A stretch of 64,000 bases of DNA from CAMLIZ01 sp036231905 (lineage in GTDB: Bacteria > Pseudomonadota > Gammaproteobacteria > Burkholderiales > Burkholderiaceae_C): positions 186,001 through 250,000 of the forward strand of contig NZ_JAZARE010000004.1 of assembly GCF_036231905.1 (NCBI RefSeq), in the 5' to 3' direction. The position numbers and the translations under genes were made by a program. This document shows positions 43,116 to 52,403 of this stretch, piece after piece. Position 1 is the stretch's first letter. Each line of letters starts with the position of its first letter. Below the pieces are notes generated by a model, which worked only from the letters and a program-made list of their open reading frames with translations, did not search any database and was not told the DNA's origin.

Positions 43116-45991
43116 CAGACGGCCTCCCTGGCGCTGGCGGCCGGCGATGCCCCAGCCGGCGGGCGCGGCCGCCGCACCCGAAGCGACTGGTGGGCCAGCG
43201 CTGTGAGCAGCAGCAGGGTGGCGCCCAGCACCACGGCGAACACGCCCAGGTCGAACAGCGCCGCGCTGGGCAGGTGCACCAGCCCGATGCCCGGCAAGGT
43301 GACATGCGCGGTGTGCGCGGTGAGGAAAGGGTGGCCGAACGCCAGCGCGCCCAGCCCCGTGGCCAGGGCGACCAGCAGGCCGCCAGCGATCCAGCGCGGC
43401 GGCCGCAGCGGCAGGCGCGCTTCCACCCAGCGCGTGCCGCCCACCATGTACTGCGCGATGAAGGCGATGGCCATCACCAGCCCGGCGACGAAGCCGCCCC
43501 CCGGCTGGTTGTGGCCGCGCATGAAGAGGTGGAACGCGAACACACCCGCCACGGGCAGCAGCAGCCGCACCAGCACCGCGGGCACCAGCAGGTCGCCGCC
43601 GGCCGCGTGCCCCACCGACTGCTGCGCCGGGCGGTCGATCGCCTCGCGCGGCGGTCGGAAGCGCCGCAGCAGTGCATACACGGTGAGCCCAACGATGCCC
43701 AGCACCGTGATCTCGCCCAGCGTGTCGAAGCCGCGGAAATCCACCAGCATCACGTTGACGACGTTGCTGCCGCCACCCTGGGGCAGCGCGTGCTCGATGA
43801 AGAAGGGCGAGATGCTCTGTGGCGCCTGGCGCGTGAGAAGGGCGTACGACAAGGCAGCCAGGCCGGCGCCGATCAGCAACGCCAGCACCAGGTCGCGGGT
43901 GCGCCGCCATCGGGCGCGGCCGCGCGTGCGCGGGTCGTCCAGCGCCACCCGTGGCGGCATCCAGCGCAGCCCGAGCAGGAACAGCACCGTGGTCACGCCT
44001 TCCACCGCCAGCTGGGTCAAGGCCAGGTCCGGGGCGGAGAACCATGCAAAGCTCAGGCACACGACGAGCCCCACCACGCTGAGCAGCACCAGCGCGGCCA
44101 GCCGGTGGAACTTGGCCTGCCAGGCCGCGCCCACCGCACACGCGCCGCCGATCAGCCACAGCAGCACGAACTCCGGCGTGGCCGGCACGCGCGCCCGGTC
44201 GCCCCAGACCAGCGGCACCACCCAGGCCGAGCCCAGCGCGGTGGCACCGGCGATCGTCAGCATCCACAGCAGCTGCGGCTGCAGGCGCCGCGTGCTGGTA
44301 CGCCGCAGCAGGCGCCCCGCTTGCCCGGTGAGCAGCGCCAGCGTGCGCTCGAACAGGCGCTGGCCATCGAGCCGGTGCAGCAGGGGCGTGCCCCGCAGCG
44401 CGCGCTGCTGGATGCGGGCGGCAAACAGGCGATAGGCCACGATGCCGCAGGCCAGCGCGAGCAGGCTCATCACCAGCGGCTTGTTCAGGCCATGCCACAG
44501 CGCCAGGCTGTACACCGGCAGGGGGCCGCCCACGACCGGCTGCGCTGCGGTAGCCAGCAGCGGGCCGATGGCCCAGGCCGGCACGGTGCCGACCACCACG
44601 CAGGCGAGCACCAGCAGTTCCACCGGCACGCGCATCCAGTGCACCGGCTCATGCGGCTCGCGCGGCAGGCCGCGCGGCGGCGGGCCGAAGAACACGGCGT
44701 GGCCAAAGCGCAGCGAATAAACGACCGCGCACACGCCGTACAGCGTCGCGGCCACGGGCAGGCCCGCCTCCACCCAGGGATGCGAGGTGAGGAACACCGT
44801 CTCTGCGAAGAACATTTCCTTCGAGAGGAAGCCGTTCAGCAGGGGCACACCCGCCATCGCCGCGCAGGCCACCATGGCCAAGGTGCCGGTGATCGGCATG
44901 AAGCGCCACAGGCCGTGCAGGCGGCGCATGTCGCGGGTGCCCGTCTCGTGGTCGATGATGCCCACCGACATGAACAGTGACGCCTTGAAGGTGGCGTGGT
45001 TCATCATGTGGAACACCGCCGCCACCGCGCCCAGTGGGCTGTCCAGCCCGAGCAGCAGGGTGATGAGCCCGAGGTGGCTGATGGTCGAGTACGCCAGCAG
45101 CCCCTTGAGGTCGTTCTGGAACATGGCGGCATACGCGCCCAGCAGCAAGGTGGCGAGGCCCGCGCCGCCCACCAGCCAGAACCAGGTGTCGGTGCCTGAG
45201 AGCACAGGCCACAGCCGGGCCAGCAGGAACACACCCGCCTTCACCATCGTGGCCGAGTGCAGGTAGGCCGACACCGGCGTGGGCGCGGCCATCGCATGCG
45301 GCAGCCAGAAGTGGAACGGGAACTGCGCGCTCTTGGTCAGCGCGCCCAGCAGCACCAGCACCAGCACCAGCGGGTACAGCGCATGTGCGCGCACGCGGTC
45401 GCCGGCGGCCAGAACAGCGTCGAGTTCATGGCTGCCCACGATGTGGCCCAGCAGCAGTGCGCCGGCCAGCAACGCGAGGCCACCGCTGGCGGTGACGGTG
45501 AAGGCCATGCGCGCGCCTCGCCTCGCGTCCTTGCGGTGATGCCAGTAGCCGATCAGCAGGAAGGAGAACACGCTGGTCAGCTCCCAGAACAGCACCAGCT
45601 GGATCAGGTTGCCCGAGACGACCACGCCCAGCATGGACCCCATGAAGCCCAGCAGCAGCGAATGGAAGCGGGCCGCCGGGTCTTCCGGCGAGAGGTAGTA
45701 GCGGGCGTACATGACCACCAGCACCCCCATGCCCGTGACCAGCATCGCGAACATCCACGCAAAGCCGTCGATGCGCACCACCAGGTCCAGCCCCAGGCTG
45801 GGCAGCCACGCCAACCGCTCGGACACCACGCCGCCACTGCGCACCTGCGGGTACAGCAGCGCCAGCGACACGGCGACCGCCAGCGCCACCGCGCCGGCCC
45901 AGCTGGAGCCGATGTTGCGTGCACGCGTGGGCAGCAGCGCAGCGACGGCGCTGCCCACGAAGGGCAGCAGAAGCAGGAGCAGGAGAGACAT
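43115..45991 (-). CDS. mrpA: Multisubunit Na+/H+ antiporter subunit A (fused with B)
   Basis: A 958-residue membrane protein. Residues ~1-500 are NuoL-like with 'FWELTSVFSFLLIGYWHH' and 'ALTKSAQFPFHFWLPHAM' (key Lys and Pro/His); the C-terminal ~230 residues continue into a MrpB domain ('VNVMLVDFRGFDTLGEITVLGIVG' and 'FHLFMRGHNQPGGGFVAGL'). The A-B fusion followed by C-D-E-F-G is the so-called group 2 arrangement of proteobacterial Pha/Mrp operons. It is the first gene of the operon and is divergent from the AHSA1 gene with a 140-base gap for promoters. The complex exchanges cytoplasmic Na+ (or K+) for protons and supports growth at high pH or salt. Confidence 0.94.
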   Translation of the reverse strand: MSLLLLLLLPFVGSAVAALLPTRARNIGSSWAGAVALAVAVSLALLYPQVRSGGVVSERLAWLPSLGLDLVVRIDGFAWMFAMLVTGMGVLVVMYARYYLSPEDPAARFHSLLLGFMGSMLGVVVSGNLIQLVLFWELTSVFSFLLIGYWHHRKDARRGARMAFTVTASGGLALLAGALLLGHIVGSHELDAVLAAGDRVRAHALYPLVLVLVLLGALTKSAQFPFHFWLPHAMAAPTPVSAYLHSATMVKAGVFLLARLWPVLSGTDTWFWLVGGAGLATLLLGAYAAMFQNDLKGLLAYSTISHLGLITLLLGLDSPLGAVAAVFHMMNHATFKASLFMSVGIIDHETGTRDMRRLHGLWRFMPITGTLAMVACAAMAGVPLLNGFLSKEMFFAETVFLTSHPWVEAGLPVAATLYGVCAVVYSLRFGHAVFFGPPPRGLPREPHEPVHWMRVPVELLVLACVVVGTVPAWAIGPLLATAAQPVVGGPLPVYSLALWHGLNKPLVMSLLALACGIVAYRLFAARIQQRALRGTPLLHRLDGQRLFERTLALLTGQAGRLLRRTSTRRLQPQLLWMLTIAGATALGSAWVVPLVWGDRARVPATPEFVLLWLIGGACAVGAAWQAKFHRLAALVLLSVVGLVVCLSFAWFSAPDLALTQLAVEGVTTVLFLLGLRWMPPRVALDDPRTRGRARWRRTRDLVLALLIGAGLAALSYALLTRQAPQSISPFFIEHALPQGGGSNVVNVMLVDFRGFDTLGEITVLGIVGLTVYALLRRFRPPREAIDRPAQQSVGHAAGGDLLVPAVLVRLLLPVAGVFAFHLFMRGHNQPGGGFVAGLVMAIAFIAQYMVGGTRWVEARLPLRPPRWIAGGLLVALATGLGALAFGHPFLTAHTAHVTLPGIGLVHLPSAALFDLGVFAVVLGATLLLLTALAHQSLRVRRPRPPAGASPAASAREAV

Positions 45992-46131
45992 GTGGATGCA
46001 GTCTAAGCACAGCAGCGGCGGCTACGTTCCGAGCGGGCAACAATGCCCGCGCGAACTCTGTCGAAACCGCTGCGGTCCGATCGTCGTCAGATCAGAGGGC
46101 CGTCCTCTTCTTCAACCACCGCGAGACCACC

Positions 46132-46578
46132 ATGCCCGACAACACCGTCCGCCTCCACCGCGTGCTGCGCGCCGCGCCCGACAAGATCTACCGCGCCTTC
46201 CTCGACGCCGACGCCATGGCCAAGTGGCTGCCGCCCTATGGCTTCACCTGCAAGGTGCATCAGATGGACGCCCGCGTCGGCGGCCATTTCAAGATGTCGT
46301 TCAGCAACTTCTCCAGCGGCAACGGCCACAGCTTCGGCGGCGAATACCGCGAGCTGGTGTCCGGGCAGCGCATCCGCTACTCCGACGTGTTCGACGATCC
46401 GAACCTGCCCGGCGAGATGGAAACCACGGTCGAGCTGCGTGCGGTGTCCTGCGGCACCGACGTGAGCATCACGCAGACCGGCATTCCCGCCGCGATCCCG
46501 GTGGAGATGTGCTACCTGGGGTGGCAGGAGTCGCTGATGCAGCTGGCCACGCTGGTGGAGCCGAACATTCCGGATTGA
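46132..46578 (+). CDS. SRPBCC family protein, AHSA1 type
   Basis: A 148-residue START/Bet-v1-like protein: 'LHRVLRAAPDKIYRAFLDADAMAKWLPPYGFTC' opens the fold, 'GGEYRELVSGQRIRYSDVF' and 'GWQESLMQLATLVEP' close it, all characteristic of AHSA1 relatives. The cavity may bind a small lipophilic ligand; the physiological role is unknown. ATG 46132 is preceded by a GAGACC stretch; longer in-frame starts run through the divergent mrp promoter. Single gene, convergent with the asparaginase. Confidence 0.88.
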   Translation: MPDNTVRLHRVLRAAPDKIYRAFLDADAMAKWLPPYGFTCKVHQMDARVGGHFKMSFSNFSSGNGHSFGGEYRELVSGQRIRYSDVFDDPNLPGEMETTVELRAVSCGTDVSITQTGIPAAIPVEMCYLGWQESLMQLATLVEPNIPD

Positions 46579-46599
46579 CGGTGCCTTGGCCGCGGCCGG

Positions 46600-47649
46600 C
46601 TACCGGCTCGCGGCCAGCGCCTGCCTCAGCGCCGGGCTGGGCCGCAGCGAGCCCACCTCGATGCCGTTCCAGTTGCGCATCACCAGCGTGCTCATCGCCT
46701 GCATGAACGCGCGCTCCTCGTCGTCCAGTGGCGCCAGCGCCTCGATCAGCGCAGCCATCACCACCTCGCACGCGCGCGCGTTGTTGCCGTCGTCCATCTT
46801 GATGGCGACGCCCAGGCCGCGCTGCGGCAGGGCGGCGCAGTACATGCCTTCGGCGCCGACCTTGCAGTACACACGCTCGCGCAGGCGGTCCATCACCACG
46901 GTGTCGAAGCGGCCGGTGCCGGCCACCATGAAGGGCGCTGCGGCAATCGCCCTGCGCAGCCTGGCAGCCGCGTGGGCATGGCCTTCGCGCAGGCCGATGC
47001 CGGTGCCCCAGCGCGCGAACGCCAGCGCCAGGCTGCGCAGCGGCACGCCGTAGGTGGGGATGGAGCAGCCGTCAGTGCCGCGCGGTGCCGCACCGTTGGC
47101 GAGCTTCACGCCGGTGGTGGCTTCCAGTGCCGCGGTGATCTCGCGCATCACCGGGTGGTCGGGCTTGACATAGCCGCGCACGAAGTCGGGCAGGGCGCTG
47201 GCGCCGGCCATCATGCAGGCCAGGCACACAAAGCCGGAGTGCTTGCCGGAGCAGTTGTTGTGCAAGGCGGTGGGCGTGGCGCCGTGGGCCGCCATCGCGC
47301 GCACGGTCTCTTCGTGATAGGGCCAGTGCGCGCCGCATTCGAGCACGGCCGCGTCCACGCCGGCCTTGGCCAGCATGCCGGCCGCGGTGCGCACGTGTTC
47401 GGGCTCGCCGTTGTGCGAGGCGCAGGCGATGGCCAGCTCCTCGTCGGTGAGGCCCAGGCGCTCGGGCGCGCCGCTTTCCACCAGGGGCAGGGCCTGCAGC
47501 ATCTTGTTGGCCGAGCGCGGGTACACCGGGCGGTCGATGTCGCCCACCTGCAGCAGCACGCCGCCATCGGCATCCAGCACCGCAAACGCGCCAGCGTGCA
47601 CCGACTCCACCATGTCGCCGCGCTGCAATTCCACCAGGATCGGGTTCAT
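46600..47649 (-). CDS. Asparaginase (Asparaginase_II family)
   Basis: A 349-residue enzyme of the Rhizobium-type asparaginase class (not the classical AnsA/AnsB fold). Blocks include 'VELQRGDMVESVHAGAFAVLD', 'PVYPRSANKMLQALPLVESG', 'IACASHNGEPEHV' and 'LHNNCSGKHSGFVCLACM', the last being the active-site region with a conserved Cys and Ser-Gly-Lys-His. It hydrolyses asparagine to aspartate and ammonia. ATG 47649 has GGAG 10 bases upstream. It stands alone between convergent neighbours. Confidence 0.85.
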   Translation of the reverse strand: MNPILVELQRGDMVESVHAGAFAVLDADGGVLLQVGDIDRPVYPRSANKMLQALPLVESGAPERLGLTDEELAIACASHNGEPEHVRTAAGMLAKAGVDAAVLECGAHWPYHEETVRAMAAHGATPTALHNNCSGKHSGFVCLACMMAGASALPDFVRGYVKPDHPVMREITAALEATTGVKLANGAAPRGTDGCSIPTYGVPLRSLALAFARWGTGIGLREGHAHAAARLRRAIAAAPFMVAGTGRFDTVVMDRLRERVYCKVGAEGMYCAALPQRGLGVAIKMDDGNNARACEVVMAALIEALAPLDDEERAFMQAMSTLVMRNWNGIEVGSLRPSPALRQALAASR

Positions 47650-47706
47650 CGTCGTCTGCTCCTTGTTGTGTCCAGCGCCGGCAAGCGCCATACCGCGCCG
47701 CAGTGC

Positions 47707-48795
47707 TCAGCGCCCCATCAGGCCCTTGATCACGCCGCCCAAGCCCTCCACCACGCCGCCCATGCTCACGCCCAGCTTTTCCGCCATGGCGGATGCGATG
47801 CGCGTGGCCAGGTCCTCGTTGAGCGAGAAGTTGGGGTCGTCCAGGCGGCCGGCCAAGGTGAAGTGCAGTTCGATGCGGCCGTCGCGGCCCATGGCGGCCA
47901 GCACCGCGCGCTGCGGCACCCCGGCAAAGCTGCCGCCGCTGCGCAGCTCCACCTGGGTGAGCGTCAGGGTGCCGGGCGCCTGCAGCCGGTTGTTCTTCAC
48001 GTCCGCCTTCAGCGCCAGGTCCAGCGTGCCGCTCTTGACGCCACCTTCGGCCACCTTCAGCAGGTAGGGCTCCAGCGCCACCAGCTCCACGCCGCGGAAG
48101 TCGGCCTTCAGGGCGGCGTCGTGCGTGGCGGGGGTCAAGGTGCCGTTGATCTTGAGGGTGCCGTCGCGGTGCGGGCCCTTGAACAACGCCTGCACCGCGA
48201 TGTCCATCGGCTGGTCCACGGTGGGCAGGCGGATGTCGCGCACCTCGGCCTGCAGCGCGGCCAGCCGCATGCGGTGGGCCGGCTGGCGCACGGAGGCGTC
48301 GTAGAAATCCACCTCCGCGTCTCGCAGCGTCACGCGGTCCAGCAGCACCAGGGGGGCCGCGGCCGCAGGCGTATCGCCGTCAGACGGCGCATCGGTGCGC
48401 GCCGGCCGCTCCAGCAGCGCCGGCAGCAGATGCAGCTTGCCATCGCGCGTGCGGTACAGCGAGAGGTAGGCCTTGTCCACCTCGACCCGGCCGATGCGCC
48501 AGCGGCCGCCGAACAGGCTGGCCAGGTCGGGCCGCACGCGCACGCGTTCGGCGCGCAACTCGTCCGCAGCCGGCCAGGGCCGACGGCCGCCACGCTCGGC
48601 GCGGATGCGCAGGTTGCGCACTTCCACGCCGGTCCAGCCCAGGTCGATGGCGTCCACGCTCGCGCGTGGCCCCAGCGCATCGAGCAGCACCGCCTGCAGC
48701 CGCTGCAGGGCAAAGTGGTAGGCCAGCAGCAGCACCACGGCGAGGGTGCCCAGCGCGGCCAGGGAGATTAAAAGTCGTCGTGTCAGCGGGCGCAT
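47707..48795 (-). CDS. AsmA-like protein with DUF748-type repeats
   Basis: A 362-residue protein anchored by one N-terminal membrane helix ('LLISLAALGTLAVVLLLAYHFAL') with the remainder in the periplasm. The repeated beta-rich segments ('DAIDLGWTGVEVRNLRI', 'RIGRVEVDKAYLSLYRTRDG', 'LLDRVTLRDAEVDFYD', 'KADFRGVELVALEPYL') are typical of the AsmA/DUF748 group, now seen as bridge-like lipid transport proteins between membranes. This one is shorter than most AsmA proteins. Start ATG 48795 gives an Arg-rich n-region before the helix. Divergent from the DUF429 gene by 55 bases. Confidence 0.75.
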   Translation of the reverse strand: MRPLTRRLLISLAALGTLAVVLLLAYHFALQRLQAVLLDALGPRASVDAIDLGWTGVEVRNLRIRAERGGRRPWPAADELRAERVRVRPDLASLFGGRWRIGRVEVDKAYLSLYRTRDGKLHLLPALLERPARTDAPSDGDTPAAAAPLVLLDRVTLRDAEVDFYDASVRQPAHRMRLAALQAEVRDIRLPTVDQPMDIAVQALFKGPHRDGTLKINGTLTPATHDAALKADFRGVELVALEPYLLKVAEGGVKSGTLDLALKADVKNNRLQAPGTLTLTQVELRSGGSFAGVPQRAVLAAMGRDGRIELHFTLAGRLDDPNFSLNEDLATRIASAMAEKLGVSMGGVVEGLGGVIKGLMGR

Positions 48796-48850
48796 CGGCA
48801 GAGGTTCCTGGAGGGATTGTGCAGGTGCTGCCCCCGCCACAATCCACGCC

Positions 48851-49672
48851 ATGTCTTCCGCTTTTCCGCCGCTGGTCGGTGTTGACTTCAGCAGCCGGCC
48901 CACCCGCCGCAAGCCCATCACCGTGGCGCATGGCGAGCGCCACGGCGCAGTGCTGCGGCTGGGTACCACGCAGGCCTGCGCCAGCCTGGACGCCTTTGCC
49001 GACTGGCTGCAGGCGCCGGGTGCCTGGCTGGGCGCCTTCGACTTTCCGTTCGGGCTGCCGCGCGAGCTGGTGGAACACCTGGGCTGGCCCACCGAGTGGG
49101 CGCGACTGGTCGAGCACTACGCGGGCCTCACGCGCGAAGACATCCGCAGCACCTTCGCGGCCTTCTGCGCCGCGCGGCCGGTGGGCGCCAAGTTCGCACA
49201 CCGCGCCTGCGATGCGCCGGCGGGCTCGTCACCGTCGATGAAGTGGGTGAACCCGCCGGTGGCTTACATGCTGCATGCGGGGGTGCCGCTGCTGGTGGCC
49301 GCAGGTGTGAGCCTGCCGGCCGTCGGCCTGGACGGCGACCGCGCACGCGTGGCGCTGGAGGGCTACCCTGGCCTGCTGGCGCGTGAGCTGATCGGGCGGC
49401 GCTCCTACAAGAGCGATGAAACCGCCAAGCAGACACCCGAGCGGCTGATCGCGCGCAAGGACGTCGTGGAGGCGCTGGAGCAGGGCCGCACGCGGCTCGG
49501 GCTGCGCTTGAAGCTGAGCCATGCGCAACGCGATGCGCTGGTGGACGATGCGAGCGGCGACAAGCTCGATGCGGTGCTGTGCCTGATGCAGGCGGGCTGG
49601 GCGGCGGGGCAGCCGAGCCACGGGCTGCCGGAAACGCACGACCGGCTGGAAGGCTGGATCGTTAGCGCCTGA
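48851..49672 (+). CDS. DUF429 domain-containing protein
   Basis: A 273-residue cytoplasmic protein with the RNase H-like DUF429 pattern: 'GVDFSSRPTRRKPITVAHG' (first acidic strand), 'WLGAFDFPFGLPRELV', 'ALEGYPGLLAREL' and 'ASGDKLDAVLCLMQAGWA' (last acidic helix). Function unknown; members resemble resolvase or RNase H folds and might bind nucleic acid. ATG 48851 is placed at the beginning of the conserved region; an upstream in-frame start lies inside the divergent promoter. Convergent with moeB. Confidence 0.82.
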   Translation: MSSAFPPLVGVDFSSRPTRRKPITVAHGERHGAVLRLGTTQACASLDAFADWLQAPGAWLGAFDFPFGLPRELVEHLGWPTEWARLVEHYAGLTREDIRSTFAAFCAARPVGAKFAHRACDAPAGSSPSMKWVNPPVAYMLHAGVPLLVAAGVSLPAVGLDGDRARVALEGYPGLLARELIGRRSYKSDETAKQTPERLIARKDVVEALEQGRTRLGLRLKLSHAQRDALVDDASGDKLDAVLCLMQAGWAAGQPSHGLPETHDRLEGWIVSA

Positions 49673-49681
49673 GGCAGTGGA

Positions 49682-50440
49682 TCACTGCGGCCGATGCGGC
49701 GCGCACACCGCGCAATCCGGGCTGCGCCGCACGCGGATCTCGGTCCACTCCATGGTGCGCGCGTCCACCATCTGCAGCCGCCCGGCCAGCGAGGTGCCGA
49801 TGCCTGCCAGCAGCTTCAGCGCTTCCGCGGCCTGCAGGCTGCCGATCAGGCCCACCAGCGGCGCGAACACGCCCATGGTGCTGCAGGCCACGTCCTCGAA
49901 ACCCGCGTCGGGTGGGAACAGGCAGGCATAACAAGGTGCGTCGGTCTGGCGTGTGTCGTACACCGAGATCTGGCCGTCGAAGCGGATGGCGGCGCCCGCC
50001 ACCAACGGCTTGCGGTGCGCCACGCAGGCGGCGTTCACCGCATGGCGGGTCTTGAAGTTGTCGCTGCAGTCGAGCACCACGTCGGCCGCTGCCACCAGCT
50101 CGTCCAGCAGCGCGGCATCTGCGCGCTGCACCCGCGGCTGCAGCCGCACCTCCGGATTGATGGCCGCCACGCTCTGCGCCGCCGACTCGGCCTTGGGTGC
50201 GCCCACTCGCGCCATCGAATGCGCGATCTGGCGCTGCAGGTTGGTGAGGTCCACGCTGTCGTGGTCCACCAGGGTCAGCGTGCCGATACCCGCGGTGCCC
50301 AGGTACAGCGCCGCGGGAGAGCCCAGCCCGCCCGCGCCGATGACCAGCGCGTGCCCGGCCAGCAGGCGCTGCTGCCCCTCGATGCCGATCTCGTCGAGCA
50401 GGATGTGGCGCGAATAGCGCAGCAGCTGTTGGTCGTTCAT
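49682..50440 (-). CDS. moeB: MoeB/ThiF-type adenylyltransferase
   Basis: A 252-residue E1-like enzyme that adenylates the di-Gly tail of a ubiquitin-like carrier. The start 'LLRYSRHILLDEIGIEGQQRL' precedes the nucleotide motif 'VIGAGGLGSPAALYLGTAGIG'; 'DHDSVDLTNLQRQIAH', 'VLDCSDNFKTRHAVN' and paired zinc cysteines (CYAC and CAVC) follow. Length without a rhodanese domain fits MoeB (acting on MoaD in molybdopterin synthesis) or ThiF; other molybdopterin genes are not present. A terminator hairpin at 50483-50505 separates it from ctpA. Confidence 0.88.
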   Translation of the reverse strand: MNDQQLLRYSRHILLDEIGIEGQQRLLAGHALVIGAGGLGSPAALYLGTAGIGTLTLVDHDSVDLTNLQRQIAHSMARVGAPKAESAAQSVAAINPEVRLQPRVQRADAALLDELVAAADVVLDCSDNFKTRHAVNAACVAHRKPLVAGAAIRFDGQISVYDTRQTDAPCYACLFPPDAGFEDVACSTMGVFAPLVGLIGSLQAAEALKLLAGIGTSLAGRLQMVDARTMEWTEIRVRRSPDCAVCAPHRPQ

Positions 50441-50482
50441 CCGGCGAGCATACGAAATCGGCCTGCGGGGCGCCCCAAGGCA

Positions 50483-50505
50483 AAGGCCCGCACGCGGCGG
50501 GCCTT
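50483..50505 (-). terminator. Terminator between ctpA and moeB
   Basis: AAGGCCCGC and GCGGGCCTT form a perfect 9-bp stem with a 5-base loop. On the minus strand the 3' arm ends in CCTTTG, so it lies 26 bases after the ctpA stop in the right direction to end that transcript. Confidence 0.7.
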
Positions 50506-50530
50506 CGGTGGGCGGCGCTGAAGGCCGGGA

Positions 50531-51961
50531 TCAGTTGTTTTCGACTTCAGCCTTGCGCTCGGTCATGGTCTTGCTCACCAGCACCGGCTTGCCCTTCAGG
50601 CGGTTGAGCGCCTGGGCGAGCTGGAAGTCCTCGTTGGTGCCGAACTCGGGCAGCGGCTTGGGCGCTTCCTTGCTCTTGGCGAACTGCTCTTCCAGCTTCT
50701 TGCGCGCTTCCTCGCGCGCCTTTTCGCGGGCTTCGTCCTTCTTCTCGTCGGCGGTGCCCAGGTGCTTGTCGAGGTCGGCCTCGCGCATGCGCAGGGCGGC
50801 GAACACATTGCCCTCGGCGGTCTCGTCGATCATCACGTCGGGCACGATGCCCTTGGCCTGGATCGAGCGGCCGCTGGGCGTGTAGTAGCGCGCGGTGGTG
50901 ATCTTGAGCGCGGTGTCGCCGGTGAGCTGGCGCACGGTTTGCACCGAGCCCTTGCCGAAGGTCTGCGCGCCCATCACGATGGCGCGGTGGTGGTCCTGCA
51001 GTGCGCCGGCCACGATCTCGCTGGCCGAGGCCGAGCCTTCGTTCACCAGCACCACCAGCGGCACGCGCTTGACGGCTTCGGGCAGGCGCTTCAGCGGGTC
51101 ACCGCCGCGGCGCGCGTAATTCTCGGGCGATGCCTTGAAGCTCTGCTTCGAATCCGGCAACTGGCCGTTGGTGCTCACCACCAGGGCATCCTGCGGCAGG
51201 AAGGCGGCCGACACGGCGACTGCGCCTTCGAGCAGGCCGCCCGGGTCATTGCGCAAGTCCAGCACCAGGCCCTTCAGGTTCGGGTCCTGCTTGTAGATCT
51301 CTTCCAGCCGGCGGGCGAAGTCTTCCACCGTGCGGTCCTGGAACTGGGTGATGCGGACCCAGGCGTAGCCGGGCTCCACCACCTTGGCGCGCACGCTCTG
51401 GACCTTGATCTCTTCGCGCGTGATGGTCAGCGGGAAGGTGCGGCTTTCGCTCTTGCGGAACAGGGTGAGCTGCACCTTGGTGTTGGGCTCGCCGCGCATG
51501 CGCTTGACCGCCTGGTCCATGCTCAGGCCCTTGACCGCGGTGTCGTCGATCTTGGTGATCAGGTCACCCGCCTTGATGCCGGCGCGGAAGGCCGGGGAGC
51601 CTTCGATCGGGGAGACCACCTTGACCAGGCCGTCTTCCATGCCGATCTCGATGCCGACGCCGACAAAACGGCCGGAAGTGCCTTCCCGAAACTCCTTGAA
51701 ACTCTTCTTGTCGAAATACTGGGAGTGCGGGTCCAGGCCGGCCACCATGCCGGATATGGCATCGCCGATGAGCTTTTTCTCGTCCACCGGCTCCACGTAT
51801 TCCGCCTTCACCAGGCCGAATACCGCCGCGAGCTGTTGCAATTCCTCCAGGGGCAGGGGGCTCAGGGAGCTGCGCGCAAACGCCTGGAACTGGATGGTGG
51901 TCAGGGCACCAGCCACCGCCCCCAGGGCGACCAGGCCGGCCACTTTCATCTTGGCACCCAT
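50531..51961 (-). CDS. C-terminal processing peptidase, S41 family
   Basis: A 476-residue periplasmic serine protease. A signal/anchor (~5-25) is followed by 'LPLEELQQLAAVFGLVKAEYVEPVDEKKL', the usual N-terminal domain, a PDZ domain (~95-175, 'GVGIEIGMEDGLVKVVSPIEGSPA'), and the S41 core with the catalytic Ser within 310-314 (NEGSASASEI) and K337 in GKGSVQT. The last ~90 residues are charged, Lys/Glu-rich. It trims C-termini of exported proteins. The start MGAKMKVAG at 51961 gives the family N-terminus; a TATACT -10-like word lies near 52010-52015 on this strand. Confidence 0.92.
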   Translation of the reverse strand: MGAKMKVAGLVALGAVAGALTTIQFQAFARSSLSPLPLEELQQLAAVFGLVKAEYVEPVDEKKLIGDAISGMVAGLDPHSQYFDKKSFKEFREGTSGRFVGVGIEIGMEDGLVKVVSPIEGSPAFRAGIKAGDLITKIDDTAVKGLSMDQAVKRMRGEPNTKVQLTLFRKSESRTFPLTITREEIKVQSVRAKVVEPGYAWVRITQFQDRTVEDFARRLEEIYKQDPNLKGLVLDLRNDPGGLLEGAVAVSAAFLPQDALVVSTNGQLPDSKQSFKASPENYARRGGDPLKRLPEAVKRVPLVVLVNEGSASASEIVAGALQDHHRAIVMGAQTFGKGSVQTVRQLTGDTALKITTARYYTPSGRSIQAKGIVPDVMIDETAEGNVFAALRMREADLDKHLGTADEKKDEAREKAREEARKKLEEQFAKSKEAPKPLPEFGTNEDFQLAQALNRLKGKPVLVSKTMTERKAEVENN

Positions 51962-52102
51962 GTGAACTGCTTCTTTCGTGAGGGAGAGAGGGAAGAAAAT
52001 GCCCGGATCAGTATAAAACCGGGCCCTGGCTTGGAGCGTGCTTCACCCTCGAAAGTTGCACGCCCCCGGCCCCCTTTCAAGCGGGAAAACGAGAGGAATC
52101 AC

Positions 52103-52384
52103 ATGAAAGCGATCTGGAATGGTGAAGTCATCGCGGAAAGCGACGACACGGTGGTGGTGGAAGGCAACCATTACTTCCCCGAAAGCGCGGTCAACCGCAA
52201 CTACCTGATGCCGAGCAACACGCGTACCACCTGCTCCTGGAAGGGCACGGCGCACTACTACAACCTGCTGGTGGACGGCGACGCCAATCCCGACGCCGTC
52301 TGGTACTACCCCGAGCCCAAGGAAGCGGCGGCCGAGATCAAGGGCCGCGTGGCCTTCTGGAAGGGCGTGCAGGTGCGCGAATAA
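52103..52384 (+). CDS. DUF427 domain-containing protein
   Basis: A 93-residue single-domain protein: 'MKAIWNGEVIAESDDTVVVEG', 'YFPESAVNRNYLMPS', 'KGTAHYYNLLVDG' and 'AWYYPEPKEAA..IKGRVAFWK' match DUF427, a small beta-barrel family of unknown role found widely in bacteria and fungi. The ATG follows AGAGG by 7 bases. Divergent from ctpA; convergent with the HisKA-REC gene 19 bases later. Cytoplasmic, no cofactor motif. Confidence 0.88.
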   Translation: MKAIWNGEVIAESDDTVVVEGNHYFPESAVNRNYLMPSNTRTTCSWKGTAHYYNLLVDGDANPDAVWYYPEPKEAAAEIKGRVAFWKGVQVRE

Positions 52385-52403
52385 CGGCCGTGCGGCCAGC
52401 CGC

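Noticed and set aside
41170..44980. Long plus-strand open frames across the mrp operon
   Set aside because: Gln/Arg/His-rich antisense translations of the mrp genes with no family resemblance or ribosome sites.
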